DNA of 64,000 nucleotides from the NCBI RefSeq assembly GCF_012849095.1, contig NZ_CP051680.1, positions 496,001 to 560,000 of the forward strand, read 5' to 3'. Below, piece after piece: positions 54,176 to 62,324 of the stretch. The DNA comes from Cohnella herbarum (GTDB taxonomy: Bacteria > Bacillota > Bacilli > Paenibacillales > Paenibacillaceae). Position numbers and translations under genes: made by a program. The notes below the pieces were generated by a model. The model did no database searches, was not told the DNA's origin, and was given only the letters and a program-made list of their open reading frames with translations. How positions within the stretch are numbered: the stretch's first letter is position 1; the number at the start of each line of letters is the position of its first letter.

Positions 54176-55123
54176 ATGAATAAGAGCCATGCGACAGTAG
54201 CCGTAGTTCAGTCCGTGCCTATCTTGTTCGACAAACAATCCGCGATGGACAAGATTGCGAGCAAGTCGAGAGAGGCGGCCGCGCGGGGAGCGGATTTGAT
54301 CGTGTTCCCGGAAGTCTTCTTGCCGGGTTATCCGCGCGGTCTGAGCTTCGGCGCTCGGGTCGGAAGCCGTACGGCCGATGGGAGACGGGATTGGGAGCGT
54401 TACTGGGCAAGCTCCATCGACATACCGGGCACCGAGACCGATCTCATCGGAGAGTTGGCGAAGGAACTGGGAGTCTATTTGATCATTGGCGTCGTAGAGC
54501 GCGATAAGGAGTTTAGCAGAGGAACTTTATATAATTCTATCGTATACGTCGGACCGGATGGGAGCGTTCTTGGCAAACATCGCAAGCTCGTACCTACCGG
54601 TTCTGAACGTCTCCTGTGGGGACAAGGGGACGGGAGCACGCTTACCGTTATCGACACGCCGTTCGGCAGAGTGGGCGGTTTGATTTGCTGGGAAAATTAC
54701 ATGCCGCTTGCCCGGACGGCTATGTACGCGCAAGGGATCGACATCTATATTGCGCCTACTGCTGATGCCCGCGATACGTGGCAGTCTACGATCCGCCATA
54801 TCGCTTGCGAAGGGCGCTGTTACGTCGTTTCCTGTAATCAGTTTGCAACTAAAGCCTCGTATCCTGCTGATTTGGCTGGATATGAGGATATCGAGGAAGA
54901 CGCGGACATTTTGAGCAGAGGAGGCAGCGCTATCGTAGGGCCTCTTGGCGACTATGTCGTTGAGCCTCTTTATAACGAGGAAGGGGTTCTATTGGCGACG
55001 CTTGATCTTTCCCTTGTTACGCAAAGCCGGTTTGATTTTGATGTGGTCGGGCATTACAGCCGTCCGGACATCTTTCAATTGGTTGTCAATGATAAAAAGC
55101 AGGATATCGTGCGAAGAATTTGA
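54176..55123 (+). CDS. Nitrilase
   Basis: A 315-residue carbon-nitrogen hydrolase of the true nitrilase branch. The triad is E46 (VFPEVF), K137 (GKHRKLVPTG) and C171 (LICWENYMPLAR); the CWEN motif with the extended YMPL block is the signature for nitrile hydrolysis to acid and ammonia. ATG 54176 follows GGGATGGTGAA. Control by the divergent MocR protein is inferred, and a nitrile from plant or amino-acid origin is a plausible substrate. Confidence 0.93.
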   Translation: MNKSHATVAVVQSVPILFDKQSAMDKIASKSREAAARGADLIVFPEVFLPGYPRGLSFGARVGSRTADGRRDWERYWASSIDIPGTETDLIGELAKELGVYLIIGVVERDKEFSRGTLYNSIVYVGPDGSVLGKHRKLVPTGSERLLWGQGDGSTLTVIDTPFGRVGGLICWENYMPLARTAMYAQGIDIYIAPTADARDTWQSTIRHIACEGRCYVVSCNQFATKASYPADLAGYEDIEEDADILSRGGSAIVGPLGDYVVEPLYNEEGVLLATLDLSLVTQSRFDFDVVGHYSRPDIFQLVVNDKKQDIVRRI

Positions 55124-55144
55124 TCATCCTATCGCTAGCGAAAT

Positions 55145-55180
55145 AAGACGCCAGTCCATTGCGGATAGGCGTCTTGTTTT
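55145..55180 (+). terminator. Terminator after the nitrilase gene
   Basis: AAGACGCC (55145-55152) and GGCGTCTT (55168-55175), followed by GTTTT. Confidence 0.8.
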
Positions 55181-55217
55181 GTGCACTCGACAAAATCATC
55201 CAGTATATTCATTATTT

Positions 55218-55226
55218 TGGTATAAT
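55218..55226 (+). promoter_or_regulatory. Extended -10 promoter element
   Basis: TGGTATAAT is an extended -10 (TGN-TATAAT), 37 bp before the start of the next small gene. No good -35 is seen. Confidence 0.45.
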
Positions 55227-55262
55227 CCTGTTATTCGTGGTGTTTATTTGAGGAGCAAATTT

Positions 55263-55526
55263 ATGAAGACGTTATCGATGGTGTTTTCTGGAGAGGTCAA
55301 TGGTTTTGCGGACATAGGTTCCTATTTTTCTAAAGATTACAGACAAGTAACGGGAGTACCGAACATACTAGAAAGAATGACCAGACGGGATAAGACTCAG
55401 GACATTGAGGTAAATAATATTAAATTGCTGAACACGCATAAAGGTTTGGATGAGCATGAAGATAAAGTGATAGAGTTTTACTATCTACCCAAATCGAAAT
55501 TTATCGTTAAGATGCGTATCGAGTAG
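55263..55526 (+). CDS. Hypothetical protein, 87 residues
   Basis: ATG 55263 is supported by GAGGAG 7-8 nt upstream and by the extended -10 box. The protein begins MKTLSMVFSGEVNGFADIGS and is basic and soluble, with no signal peptide. I recognise no family. It precedes another small gene on the same strand by about 40 nt, so they may be cotranscribed. Confidence 0.65.
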   Translation: MKTLSMVFSGEVNGFADIGSYFSKDYRQVTGVPNILERMTRRDKTQDIEVNNIKLLNTHKGLDEHEDKVIEFYYLPKSKFIVKMRIE

Positions 55527-55567
55527 GCTGCTTCATACTAGTTGGAGAAAAGCTATAACTAGGGGAT

Positions 55568-55987
55568 GTGAGGAACATAAAGAAACTTCTGATAATAATC
55601 GTCGCAGCGATCATCCTGCAATCTTGTGGTTCTAGACATGCTTCTACAGGTGAAGCTCCACAGTATTTGGACGAGAGCCAATACAGTGCTGATGCGTTGG
55701 AAATCGTTAAATTATTCAACCTTAGAATTAAATATGTTCACGAACAAAATTCCGAAGAGTATTTGAAGTTATTTATGCCGAACAGTCCGATTACCGGACT
55801 TCCTAAGTATAAGCTTCTAACGATTAAGCCGCTTTCCGATATTTCGATTAGCGAGCATAAAAGATACTTTATGGCGGTTGTACCGACGGAAGATATCTTT
55901 ATGGAAAAAGAAAAGGTGAATAATCAATATGTATTTGTGAAGTGGAAGGGAACAGAAGAGGACTGGATGATCGCGGACATTGATTAA
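55568..55987 (+). CDS. Hypothetical lipoprotein, 139 residues
   Basis: GTG 55568 begins a clear lipoprotein signal (basic start, LLIIIVAAII, lipobox LQSC with C20). The Shine-Dalgarno AGGGG at 55560 is only about 3-4 nt away, so initiation may be weak. The mature part carries repeated Tyr/Lys-rich beta segments (for example FVKWKGTEEDWMIADID at the end), similar in style to small immunity or sensor lipoproteins, but no family is recognised. Confidence 0.65.
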   Translation: MRNIKKLLIIIVAAIILQSCGSRHASTGEAPQYLDESQYSADALEIVKLFNLRIKYVHEQNSEEYLKLFMPNSPITGLPKYKLLTIKPLSDISISEHKRYFMAVVPTEDIFMEKEKVNNQYVFVKWKGTEEDWMIADID

Positions 55988-56100
55988 TCCTATTGATTAA
56001 TCCTATTGAAGCAACCGCCAAAACTAGACGGAAAGGGAACTGTGACTTCGGCTGTTTAATAGGTTTATTTCTTTACAATATTCACCCCGCGTGAGCCTTT

Positions 56101-56220
56101 ATGGGGGATACGGGTTCACCCCATCCTATTTTCGGTTTATTTAGCGGAGCAACTTTCGGTCATCTTGCAAGTATGGTATTACAAACGCACGAAACGACGA
56201 ATATTCCGAATGACACCTGA
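56101..56220 (+). other. Small ORF or gene remnant (39 codons) in an otherwise empty gap
   Basis: The 388-bp gap 55988-56375 has a short direct repeat (ATTGATTAATCCT twice at its start) and one protein-like frame: MGDTGSPHPIFGLFSGATFG..., ending at TGA 56218-56220. There is no ribosome site. It may be the tail of a lost gene. Confidence 0.3.
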
Positions 56221-56375
56221 TATGCTGGCTTCTCTGGAAGTTTGTTCTGTGATTGTAGATTTCTCGCCGAAAAATAAAATAATTTGCTGATATAGAGAGA
56301 AGGGATAGAAGGAGTCTACTCGATCGATGTCGAATTTTGTACGAAGCATAATCGACAGAGAGAGGGAGATTTACG

Positions 56376-57668
56376 TTGCGTTATATGCTGCTGAGCGGAG
56401 CCCTTCTGTTAATTTGGCAATTGGGTACGGCCGATGTGGCACACGGGGCTGTACAGTCAGTCAATAAGGTAGATAATCGTATCGGGCTAATCGAACAGAA
56501 TGACAACAGCCTGCGAGAAGAGGCTATCGTGAGAATCGTCGACGTTACTAATCTACGTAGTGGTGCAGGAATAGATTACGAGATCGTAGGAAAAGCCAAA
56601 CCGGGCGAAACTTATCCCGTCCTCGGTTCCACCGGGGAATGGTACTACGTATCGCTTCCCGACGGCGGTACCGCTTATGTCGCAGGCTGGGTCGTCAATG
56701 CCGGAGCGGGAGTGTCGGGCAATCTTTGCACTCCCGGTAACTTGACGCGTACGAATCTAGAAGTCATAACCGATAAGGATGCTTTCGTAAGGTTCGACGA
56801 TAATACGAATCTGCGAAACGGACCGGGTCTGGAATTCGATATCGTAGCGAAAGCGAAGACGGGAGACGCGTTTCCTGTTGTCGGCTCCGAAGGGGAGTGG
56901 ATTATCGTACAGCTTCCGGAGGGGGCAACGGCTTACGTCGCGGGGTGGGTCGTGAAGATCGAGTCGCCTGGCCGATCTACGGAAACTAACCAACAGCAAT
57001 GCAAGAGCGCGGATAGCGGAGTGTACATCTATCATACTCACAATCTCGAATCTTGGAAGAACGTCGCCAGCCAAACTCGCGGTTCATCCGTCGACGACCC
57101 CGAAGTTAATATTACGCTGGTCGGCGCGCAAATCTCCGAGCAACTGAAGGCCAAAGGGATCGTAACAACTGTAGCCAAAGATGACTTTGCCAATAATCTG
57201 AAAGTCAAAAAATTGAGTTACACGAAGTCGTATTCCGAATCGCGTAAAGCCGTCGATAAAGCCAGAGCGGAAAATCCGAAATTGCAATATTTCTTCGATA
57301 TTCATCGCGACTCCGATGTTCCTCGTTCCAAGACGACTGCGACGATCGGCAAAAAGTCTTATGCCCGAATCCTGTTCGTTATTGGAACCGGACATGCCAA
57401 TCATCAGGAAAACAAGAAATTCGCAGAGGCGCTGAACGCCCTGCTGAACAAAAAGTACCCGGGATTGTCCCGAGGGATATTATTGAAGAGCGCACATCAA
57501 GGAAACGGGGAATACAACCAGTCCGTATCTTCCGGAAGCTTGTTGCTGGAAATCGGGGGAGTGAACAATACGTTGGAAGAAAGCCTGCTTACGGCTAAAG
57601 CTTTTGCCGACGTATTCGCGGAATACTACGCCTCGGCGAAACCTATCGGCAAGAAAGAAACGTACTAG
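56376..57668 (+). CDS. SpoIIP-like peptidoglycan hydrolase with two SH3 domains
   Basis: A 430-residue exported protein. TTG 56376 follows GAGGGAG. The signal peptide ends near AHGA (residue 25). Two bacterial SH3 domains (about 48-105 and 130-190, with TNLRSGAGIDYEIVGKAKPG and TNLRNGPGLEFDIVAKAKTG) precede a SpoIIP-type amidase/endopeptidase domain (about 210-420) with YIYHTHNLESW and FDIHRDSD motifs, likely metal ligands. SpoIIP cuts the peptidoglycan of the septum during engulfment; the classical enzyme is membrane-anchored and lacks SH3 domains, so this is probably a paralogue acting on the cell wall. Confidence 0.88.
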   Translation: MRYMLLSGALLLIWQLGTADVAHGAVQSVNKVDNRIGLIEQNDNSLREEAIVRIVDVTNLRSGAGIDYEIVGKAKPGETYPVLGSTGEWYYVSLPDGGTAYVAGWVVNAGAGVSGNLCTPGNLTRTNLEVITDKDAFVRFDDNTNLRNGPGLEFDIVAKAKTGDAFPVVGSEGEWIIVQLPEGATAYVAGWVVKIESPGRSTETNQQQCKSADSGVYIYHTHNLESWKNVASQTRGSSVDDPEVNITLVGAQISEQLKAKGIVTTVAKDDFANNLKVKKLSYTKSYSESRKAVDKARAENPKLQYFFDIHRDSDVPRSKTTATIGKKSYARILFVIGTGHANHQENKKFAEALNALLNKKYPGLSRGILLKSAHQGNGEYNQSVSSGSLLLEIGGVNNTLEESLLTAKAFADVFAEYYASAKPIGKKETY

Positions 57669-57677
57669 AGAAGCGAA

Positions 57678-57716
57678 AGAGGCTGTCGCACCCAGTAGGT
57701 GGCAGCCTCTTCTTTT
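57678..57716 (+). terminator. Terminator after the SpoIIP-like gene
   Basis: AGAGGCTG (57678-57685) and CAGCCTCT (57703-57710), followed by TCTTTT. Confidence 0.8.
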
Positions 57717-57757
57717 GGTGCGATCGTAACGTAAAACGACTTCTCGAACCTGAGCTC

Positions 57758-58867
57758 TTACTTATTCGTAACGTTGATGGACTTGATTAACTTAGGTACT
57801 TCATTGTCGATATATTTCTGGAACGCTTGGTTAAGCAGTCCGGGGAGAAGTTGATCCTTGGCTTTCTCTACCGTAAGCACGTTGCGCGACTCTACCCTCA
57901 TGACATGATAGCCGTAATCCGTTTTAACCGGATCGCTAATCTGATTAAGCGGCAGTTCCGCTCCGGCTTTCTTGAATGGCTCGACATACCCCGTCAAAGG
58001 CGCTTCCGCGTACAATCCGCCTTTGTCCTTGGATCCGGGGTCATCCGAATATTCTTTGGCCAGCGCGGTGAAATCTCCGCCCGCTTTAAGCTTAGCCAGC
58101 ACTTCCTTAGCCCGCGCAAGCGCTTCTTCGTCCTTGCGAATCGCTTCGCCGGTTTGATTATCCGTCGTTGCGATCAGAATATGCCTCACGCTCGCATTAA
58201 CGAATGCTGCCGAGTCGGCTTTGCGCGCGCGATCGTATTCCGCTTGCAGGGTTGCGCTGTCGATCATGTTCTCGAGCGTCTTACCCGCTAGGAATTGTCG
58301 TTTAATGAAAAGCTTGAGCCCGGCCTCGGTCAGCTTCGCCGTCTTCAACTCGCCCGCAACCGTCTCGGCAGATCCGAAAATATCCGTCAATTGTTGTATG
58401 CTTGCGGCTACGGTGCTAGCTGCTTCTTTACTTAGAGCCTTTTCGCTCTTCGCGGCGAGCAGCTTGATGGCGATCAGTTGCTTCACCGCGAGCTGCATAT
58501 CCGCAGGAGCGACTTGTCCATAGTAGAAGGCGTTCGCCGCCAAGAACGTATCCAACTCCGCTTGCGTGACCGTGCCCCCTTGGTAAACGGCGATCCCCGA
58601 AGTGCCGATCGATACCGTTCCCGTCTTCGCATCGTAAGTCACGGGTTTGCCGATCGCGCCCGAGACGGACTTGATTGGAACGTACACCGAGTTATTGTAG
58701 ATAATTCCCGATGCGTTGGCGCTTGGCTTGGCGGTACCGTCGAGCTTGAATTTCAAATCCTGGATAATGACGTTAATCGTTTTGCTATTCGCTGCGTAAG
58801 CCATGGAGCCGGTAATCATGGAACCGACTAGCAGGCCTACGACAAGACCCTTGAACTTGTCTTTCAT
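57758..58867 (-). CDS. PrsA-like peptidyl-prolyl isomerase with a copper-amine-oxidase-type N-terminal domain
   Basis: A 369-residue exported parvulin-type foldase. ATG 58867 (MKDKFKGLVVGLLVGSMITG) is best placed after GCGAGG; ATG 58876 would abut it. The signal peptide ends near AYA. Residues about 30-100 are a Cu-amine-oxidase N-terminal-like domain (YVPIKSVSGAIGKPV), then a SurA/PrsA helical region, and about 225-330 the rotamase domain (VRHILIATTD, then LYAEAPLTGYVEPFKKAG). It should help exported proteins fold outside the membrane. There is no lipobox, unlike PrsA itself. Confidence 0.88.
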   Translation of the reverse strand: MKDKFKGLVVGLLVGSMITGSMAYAANSKTINVIIQDLKFKLDGTAKPSANASGIIYNNSVYVPIKSVSGAIGKPVTYDAKTGTVSIGTSGIAVYQGGTVTQAELDTFLAANAFYYGQVAPADMQLAVKQLIAIKLLAAKSEKALSKEAASTVAASIQQLTDIFGSAETVAGELKTAKLTEAGLKLFIKRQFLAGKTLENMIDSATLQAEYDRARKADSAAFVNASVRHILIATTDNQTGEAIRKDEEALARAKEVLAKLKAGGDFTALAKEYSDDPGSKDKGGLYAEAPLTGYVEPFKKAGAELPLNQISDPVKTDYGYHVMRVESRNVLTVEKAKDQLLPGLLNQAFQKYIDNEVPKLIKSINVTNK

Positions 58868-59269
58868 TAATCTCATCCTCGCTTTGGTAAATTGGGAGTT
58901 TATACCGTTCTCTACCATTGTGCATCTATTACTACGGTTAAATCAATAGAAAGTTTGCGATTCGATTTTGCCGGCACCGAGGAACTTCGATAATACAATA
59001 GGATATGGGTAAAGGTACAATTTGATTGACTTGATTCCCTCAATTCCACCCTCTAAATGTAAAACGTAAATTAAATGGACAGAATTCGTGTTCAATTGAA
59101 TAATCAGCTGAACTGGTTGCAGGTTTTATGCTTAGCTATAGACTCTATTTCCCATTGGTTGGCCGAAATTAGCCGTTCCTGGTCTACAGGGTGCTGAGAG
59201 GTTTATTCCAAGATCCGGTGATCTAATAGGCGTAGCCCACCTGAGATATACCCTATTTCAGTCGAAAGA
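58868..59269. other. Intergenic stretch without a supported gene
   Basis: No ORF with a ribosome site. It contains the upstream region of the minus-strand foldase gene. A segment at about 59188-59250 shares words with a TPP riboswitch but in the wrong order. Confidence 0.5.
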
Positions 59270-59298
59270 TTGACACACTAAAGCAACATATGTTACAA
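59270..59298 (+). promoter_or_regulatory. -35 box and palindromic operator before the PadR gene
   Basis: TTGACA (59270-59275) is followed by the palindrome AACATATGTT (59285-59294). PadR regulators commonly bind ATGT/ACAT inverted repeats, so autoregulation is plausible. The -10 (TTACAA at 59293-59298, spacing 17) is poor. Confidence 0.45.
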
Positions 59299-59335
59299 AT
59301 AACCTATGATATTGATGTAAGGGTGTGAGAGCACG

Positions 59336-60253
59336 ATGTCGATTACGAATGCCATCTTAGGGCTGTTGAGTTGTCAATCCGCAACCGGATACGACCTCAA
59401 GAAAATCATTCAAGATTCCCCATTTATGCCTTGGTCGGGGAACAACAATCAAATTTACAAAGTGTTGGTCGAGCTTCTTGACGACGGGTTCGTGACGAAC
59501 GAGACCCATCATCAGGAAGGTGCCCCTTCCAAAAAGATATATACGATCACCGCCGAAGGGCTGGCCGAGTTGAGGCGTCGGATCTTGTTGCCGGCGGAGC
59601 CCCCCGAATTCAAGAAAACGTTTCTGCTGCAGCTCGCTTGGGCGAACAGCTTGACTTCGGAGGAACTATCCGTCCTGATCGATAACTATGAACAAGAAAT
59701 TCGTGCGCAAATGCTCTTGCTCAAGGAACAGAATTCTAGAGCAACCGCTTGGTCTCCACAGCGAAGCGATAGAGAAGCGACGATCTGGAACATGATTCAT
59801 ATGAACTTGATTTCTTCGTACGAGAACGAACTGAGATGGACGCAACATCTGAGAGAAACGTTATTCCAAGTTCAGAAGGAGGACAAGAAGTTGAACTATA
59901 CCGTAATTGAACTGGCTGGAAAAAAAGCGATCGAATTAGGCTCCTCGGAAACGCAGATCCGGGAAGAGCAGGACGTATTGGATCTTATCTCCGCTTGCTG
60001 GGAGCACGGAACGGAACTGATTCTGCTAGAGGCAGATTCGTTATCCGAGGACTTCTACAAGTTGAGATCCGGGTTGGCGGGCCATGTGCTGCAGAAATTC
60101 GTCAACTATCGCATGAAGGCGGCGCTTGTCATTCCGGGCGATAAAACGCTGCAGGGCAAGTTCAAAGAACTAATCGCCGAATCGAATAAGGGGAACGACT
60201 TCAGAGTATTCGATCATCGCCCCGATGCCGAACAGTGGCTCATACAATCTTAG
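59336..60253 (+). CDS. PadR-family regulator fused to a DUF4180 domain
   Basis: A 305-residue protein, ATG 59336 behind AAGGGTGTGAG. Residues 1-80 are the PadR winged helix (AILGLLSCQSATGYDLKKII and IYKVLVELLDDGFV); about 80-175 the helical PadR C-terminal domain; about 188-305 match DUF4180 (AGKKAIEL, then EEQDVLDLISACWEHGTELI and GLAGHVLQKFVNYRMKAALV). DUF4180 has no known function and is usually a stand-alone protein. The fusion suggests that it senses or relays a signal to the DNA-binding part. Confidence 0.88.
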   Translation: MSITNAILGLLSCQSATGYDLKKIIQDSPFMPWSGNNNQIYKVLVELLDDGFVTNETHHQEGAPSKKIYTITAEGLAELRRRILLPAEPPEFKKTFLLQLAWANSLTSEELSVLIDNYEQEIRAQMLLLKEQNSRATAWSPQRSDREATIWNMIHMNLISSYENELRWTQHLRETLFQVQKEDKKLNYTVIELAGKKAIELGSSETQIREEQDVLDLISACWEHGTELILLEADSLSEDFYKLRSGLAGHVLQKFVNYRMKAALVIPGDKTLQGKFKELIAESNKGNDFRVFDHRPDAEQWLIQS

Positions 60254-60379
60254 GTAATGGAACAATCGAGGGGTGTAGCTTGCGCTGGAGTAGCTGCAAT
60301 GTAGCCTCTAACAATCGAGCTTTAGAATTTAACGGCGGCCAGTGCCGTTATTTCGTCGAAAAGGAGTGTTTTGAAAATG

Positions 60380-60462
60380 TAACGGAAATGAGCGCTTCTA
60401 TTTATGCTTAAAGACCGTCTTTTCACTGAAAAATATGCAAATAAGCGCGCCTGCTTCCGTTA
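60380..60462. repeat. Intergenic inverted-repeat element next to the IS
   Basis: TAACGGAA (60380-60387) and TTCCGTTA (60455-60462) bound an imperfect hairpin (AGCGCTTCTATTT against AAATAAGCGC inside). A related arm, CGTCCGCTGCTTCCGTTA, occurs on the other side of the IS near 61930-61947. This looks like a dispersed palindromic repeat family. Confidence 0.55.
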
Positions 60463-60558
60463 ACGGTTAGACCCCCTAAATCCGGAGTATTACTGATGAA
60501 ATACGTTGCTGTCGTAAAAATACTTGGTTTACTAGCGTTTTCCTCAGGATTTCGATTC

Positions 60559-61530
60559 TTAAACGGCTCGAGTGTACTTTTCTAAAGAATCAGTCGTTTG
60601 CTCCACCCACTTCATGAAAGCCGTTGGGGACCGTTTTCCCAGGCTTCTGTGCATGCGGCGGTTGTTGTAAAAATCAATGTAATTCCGTACAGCTTCGTGT
60701 GCCTCCTGAAAAGATTCAAAGCTCTCTTTTCCAAGCAGATCTCGCTCAAGGGTGGCATGAAAGGACTCGATGTATGCATTCATATTAGGTGTCTTTGGAG
60801 GAATGCGCTCATGCATAATTCCCTCTGCTTCGCATAACTCTCCAAACGCCTTGCTGATAAATTGGGGGCCGTTATCGGTGCGAATGATCGGCTTGCTCTC
60901 TTCGGGCTTTAGACGTGACTGTAACGCCTTTTTCACAGCTTCGCATACGTGTTTGGCTTCGCAATTCGTACCGATATGGATGCCGACGATACTGCGATCG
61001 TAAACGTCGATCATATCTGCGATGTAGAAAAACTGATCATACCCCGCAACGTATCCATACTTAATATCGAGCTGCCAGACTTGGTTGGAACCTGTTATCG
61101 TGTGATTGCGTGCTAGGCGCCTTGGATAGTGAACCTTCTTACGTCGTTGCGGATGAAGAATACCGAGCTTCTTACAGAGGCGGTACACTTTTTTCTTATT
61201 GATGATGAGTTGGCGCTGTACGTGTAAGCATTCTGTTAACAACAGATAGCCGTAGCTATGCTCTTCGCCAGACACCAGCTCCATTAACCACTCTTCAATC
61301 TGTGCATTACTTATTACGTTTCCGCAAACCGTTAGAGAATGCTTAGTTACAGGGCGTCCTCGGAGTGGCATTTTTGTTTCTGTAGTTGTATCCTCACGTG
61401 ATGCTTTCTTTCGTTCGTAGTACGTCGAAGACGCGGCCCCCACAATGCTTAAGATGTTAGCTACTGTATGTCCCTGCTCAATGAACGTCTGGGCAACGTC
61501 GAGTTTGTCATTGAGGCAGGGTTCGTCTTT
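60559..61530 (-). CDS. IS3-family transposase OrfB (DDE integrase)
   Basis: This is the catalytic half. After a -1 shift it begins RKKDEPCLNDKLDVAQTFIE. The HTH_21 region is followed by the rve integrase core with the DDE triad: D in WQLDIKYGYV, D in IIRTDNGPQFISKAF and E in NAYIESFHATLERDLL. It is made as an OrfAB fusion through frameshifting at the slippery A6G (plus strand 61527-61533). The frame is open further upstream to 61698 but only as a shadow of orfA. Confidence 0.92.
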   Translation of the reverse strand, partial: KDEPCLNDKLDVAQTFIEQGHTVANILSIVGAASSTYYERKKASREDTTTETKMPLRGRPVTKHSLTVCGNVISNAQIEEWLMELVSGEEHSYGYLLLTECLHVQRQLIINKKKVYRLCKKLGILHPQRRKKVHYPRRLARNHTITGSNQVWQLDIKYGYVAGYDQFFYIADMIDVYDRSIVGIHIGTNCEAKHVCEAVKKALQSRLKPEESKPIIRTDNGPQFISKAFGELCEAEGIMHERIPPKTPNMNAYIESFHATLERDLLGKESFESFQEAHEAVRNYIDFYNNRRMHRSLGKRSPTAFMKWVEQTTDSLEKYTRAV

Positions 61531-61820
61531 TTTACGAGTTCGCGCAGCACCTCGATCTCTAACTCTTTTTGCCCTAACGCCTTTAATGCACGCTCGTACT
61601 TTTCTTCCAGATCTGCAAGTCGCTTGGACTCCATAACTCGTTCGTCGATCGTTGGCAATGAATCTGCCCCAAACGTCTCTTGATATTCCACTACCCATGC
61701 TCTAATTGTTTTCGGAGTCACGTCATACTTTCTGGCCAGCACGCCTGCTTTCATTCCCGCAAGAGCCTCTTGTGCTGCTTTGTAACGTACTTCCTTAAAG
61801 GCATTATTTCGCTGTCTCAT
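61461..61820 (-). CDS. IS3-family transposase OrfA
   Basis: A 119-residue helix-turn-helix protein (residues 8-60, EALAGMKAGVLARKYDVTPK, then TIRAWVVEYQ) with a C-terminal leucine zipper-like helix (LADLEEKYERALKALGQKEL). It binds the IS ends and, through a -1 frameshift on AAAAAAG, becomes the N-terminus of the OrfAB transposase. ATG 61820 follows GGGGGGCGAGCGGAA. Confidence 0.9.
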   Translation of the reverse strand: MRQRNNAFKEVRYKAAQEALAGMKAGVLARKYDVTPKTIRAWVVEYQETFGADSLPTIDERVMESKRLADLEEKYERALKALGQKELEIEVLRELVKKTNPASMTNSTLPRRSLSRDIQ

Positions 61821-61984
61821 TTCCGCTCGCCCCCCTAATGAAATACTACCTTATTTCCCTAGCCATTCTCCAATTCATTTAGGGGGCTTAATAGTTAAAA
61901 TCTGAAATGTGCCTTTTTGCGCAAAATAACGTCCGCTGCTTCCGTTAGACTGGAATCAACGTAGTGAACTGACCTCCGATCACA

Positions 61985-62026
61985 AACGGTCCCCGCCATC
62001 CTAAAGGAAGGCGGAGGCCGTTTTTT
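61985..62026 (+). terminator. Terminator, probably the original one of the PadR-DUF4180 gene
   Basis: AACGG-TCCC-CGCC (from 61985) pairs with GGCG-GAGG-CCGTT (to 62022), followed by Ts. The only plus-strand gene upstream is padR (ending 60253), which the IS now separates from it. Confidence 0.7.
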
Positions 62027-62135
62027 AATGTTTTACGTATTCGTAAACAAAATCGTAGTCGTTGTTCAGAAGACGACTGACAAGGTGATTCTTCTAGGTG
62101 ATTACACGACATTCGGCGCGTTTATGTCGTAAAAC

Positions 62136-62149
62136 TGGAATCGATTCCA
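62136..62149. promoter_or_regulatory. LacI-type operator 1
   Basis: TGGAATCGATTCCA is a perfect 14-bp palindrome with the central CG typical of LacI-family operators, upstream of the LacI gene's promoter. Confidence 0.75.
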
Positions 62150-62178
62150 AAATATTTTTGAAAATGGCGACAACCTGT

Positions 62179-62208
62179 TGACTTTTAGTAAGCGTTTTTA
62201 TTATTATG
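62179..62208 (+). promoter_or_regulatory. Promoter of the LacI operon, with a cre-like site
   Basis: TTGACT (62179-62184) and TATTAT (62203-62208), spacing 18. Between them TAGTAAGCGTTTTTATT (62187-62203) differs from the cre consensus at two defined positions. Confidence 0.55.
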
Positions 62209-62288
62209 AATACAACAAAGCGAGGAATTAAAGGCTTTGGTGATGTATGGAAAAATAGTGTTGTTTACTGGAACTCAATATAAATAAC

Positions 62289-62302
62289 TGGAATCGATTC
62301 AA
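62289..62302. promoter_or_regulatory. LacI-type operator 2
   Basis: TGGAATCGATTCAA repeats operator 1 with one change, 153 bp downstream and 23 bp before the LacI start. Two sites flanking the promoter fit looping repression and autoregulation. Confidence 0.7.
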
Positions 62303-62324
62303 TTATTGTGGACGAGGTGCTCAA

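Larger units (their letters stand above)
60468..61891 (-). mobile_element. IS3-family insertion sequence
   Basis: About 1.42 kb with orfA and orfB on the minus strand, joined by a -1 frameshift. Ends are imperfect inverted repeats: TTAGACCCCCTAAAT at the left (from about 60467) and TTAAGCCCCCTAAAT (reverse strand) at the right (to about 61891). I cannot fix the exact ends or the target duplication. Both ORFs look intact, so the element may be active. Confidence 0.85.

Noticed and set aside
54945-55262. Longer ORF reading into the 87-aa gene from inside the nitrilase gene
   Set aside because: It overlaps the nitrilase and a terminator; ATG 55263 has the ribosome site.
59188-59250. Words resembling a TPP riboswitch (GGGTGCTGAGAGG, GCGTAG, ACCTGAG, ATACC)
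   Set aside because: The order differs from the TPP consensus, the ACCTGAT and TAATGCC boxes are not intact, and the downstream gene is a regulator with no link to thiamine.
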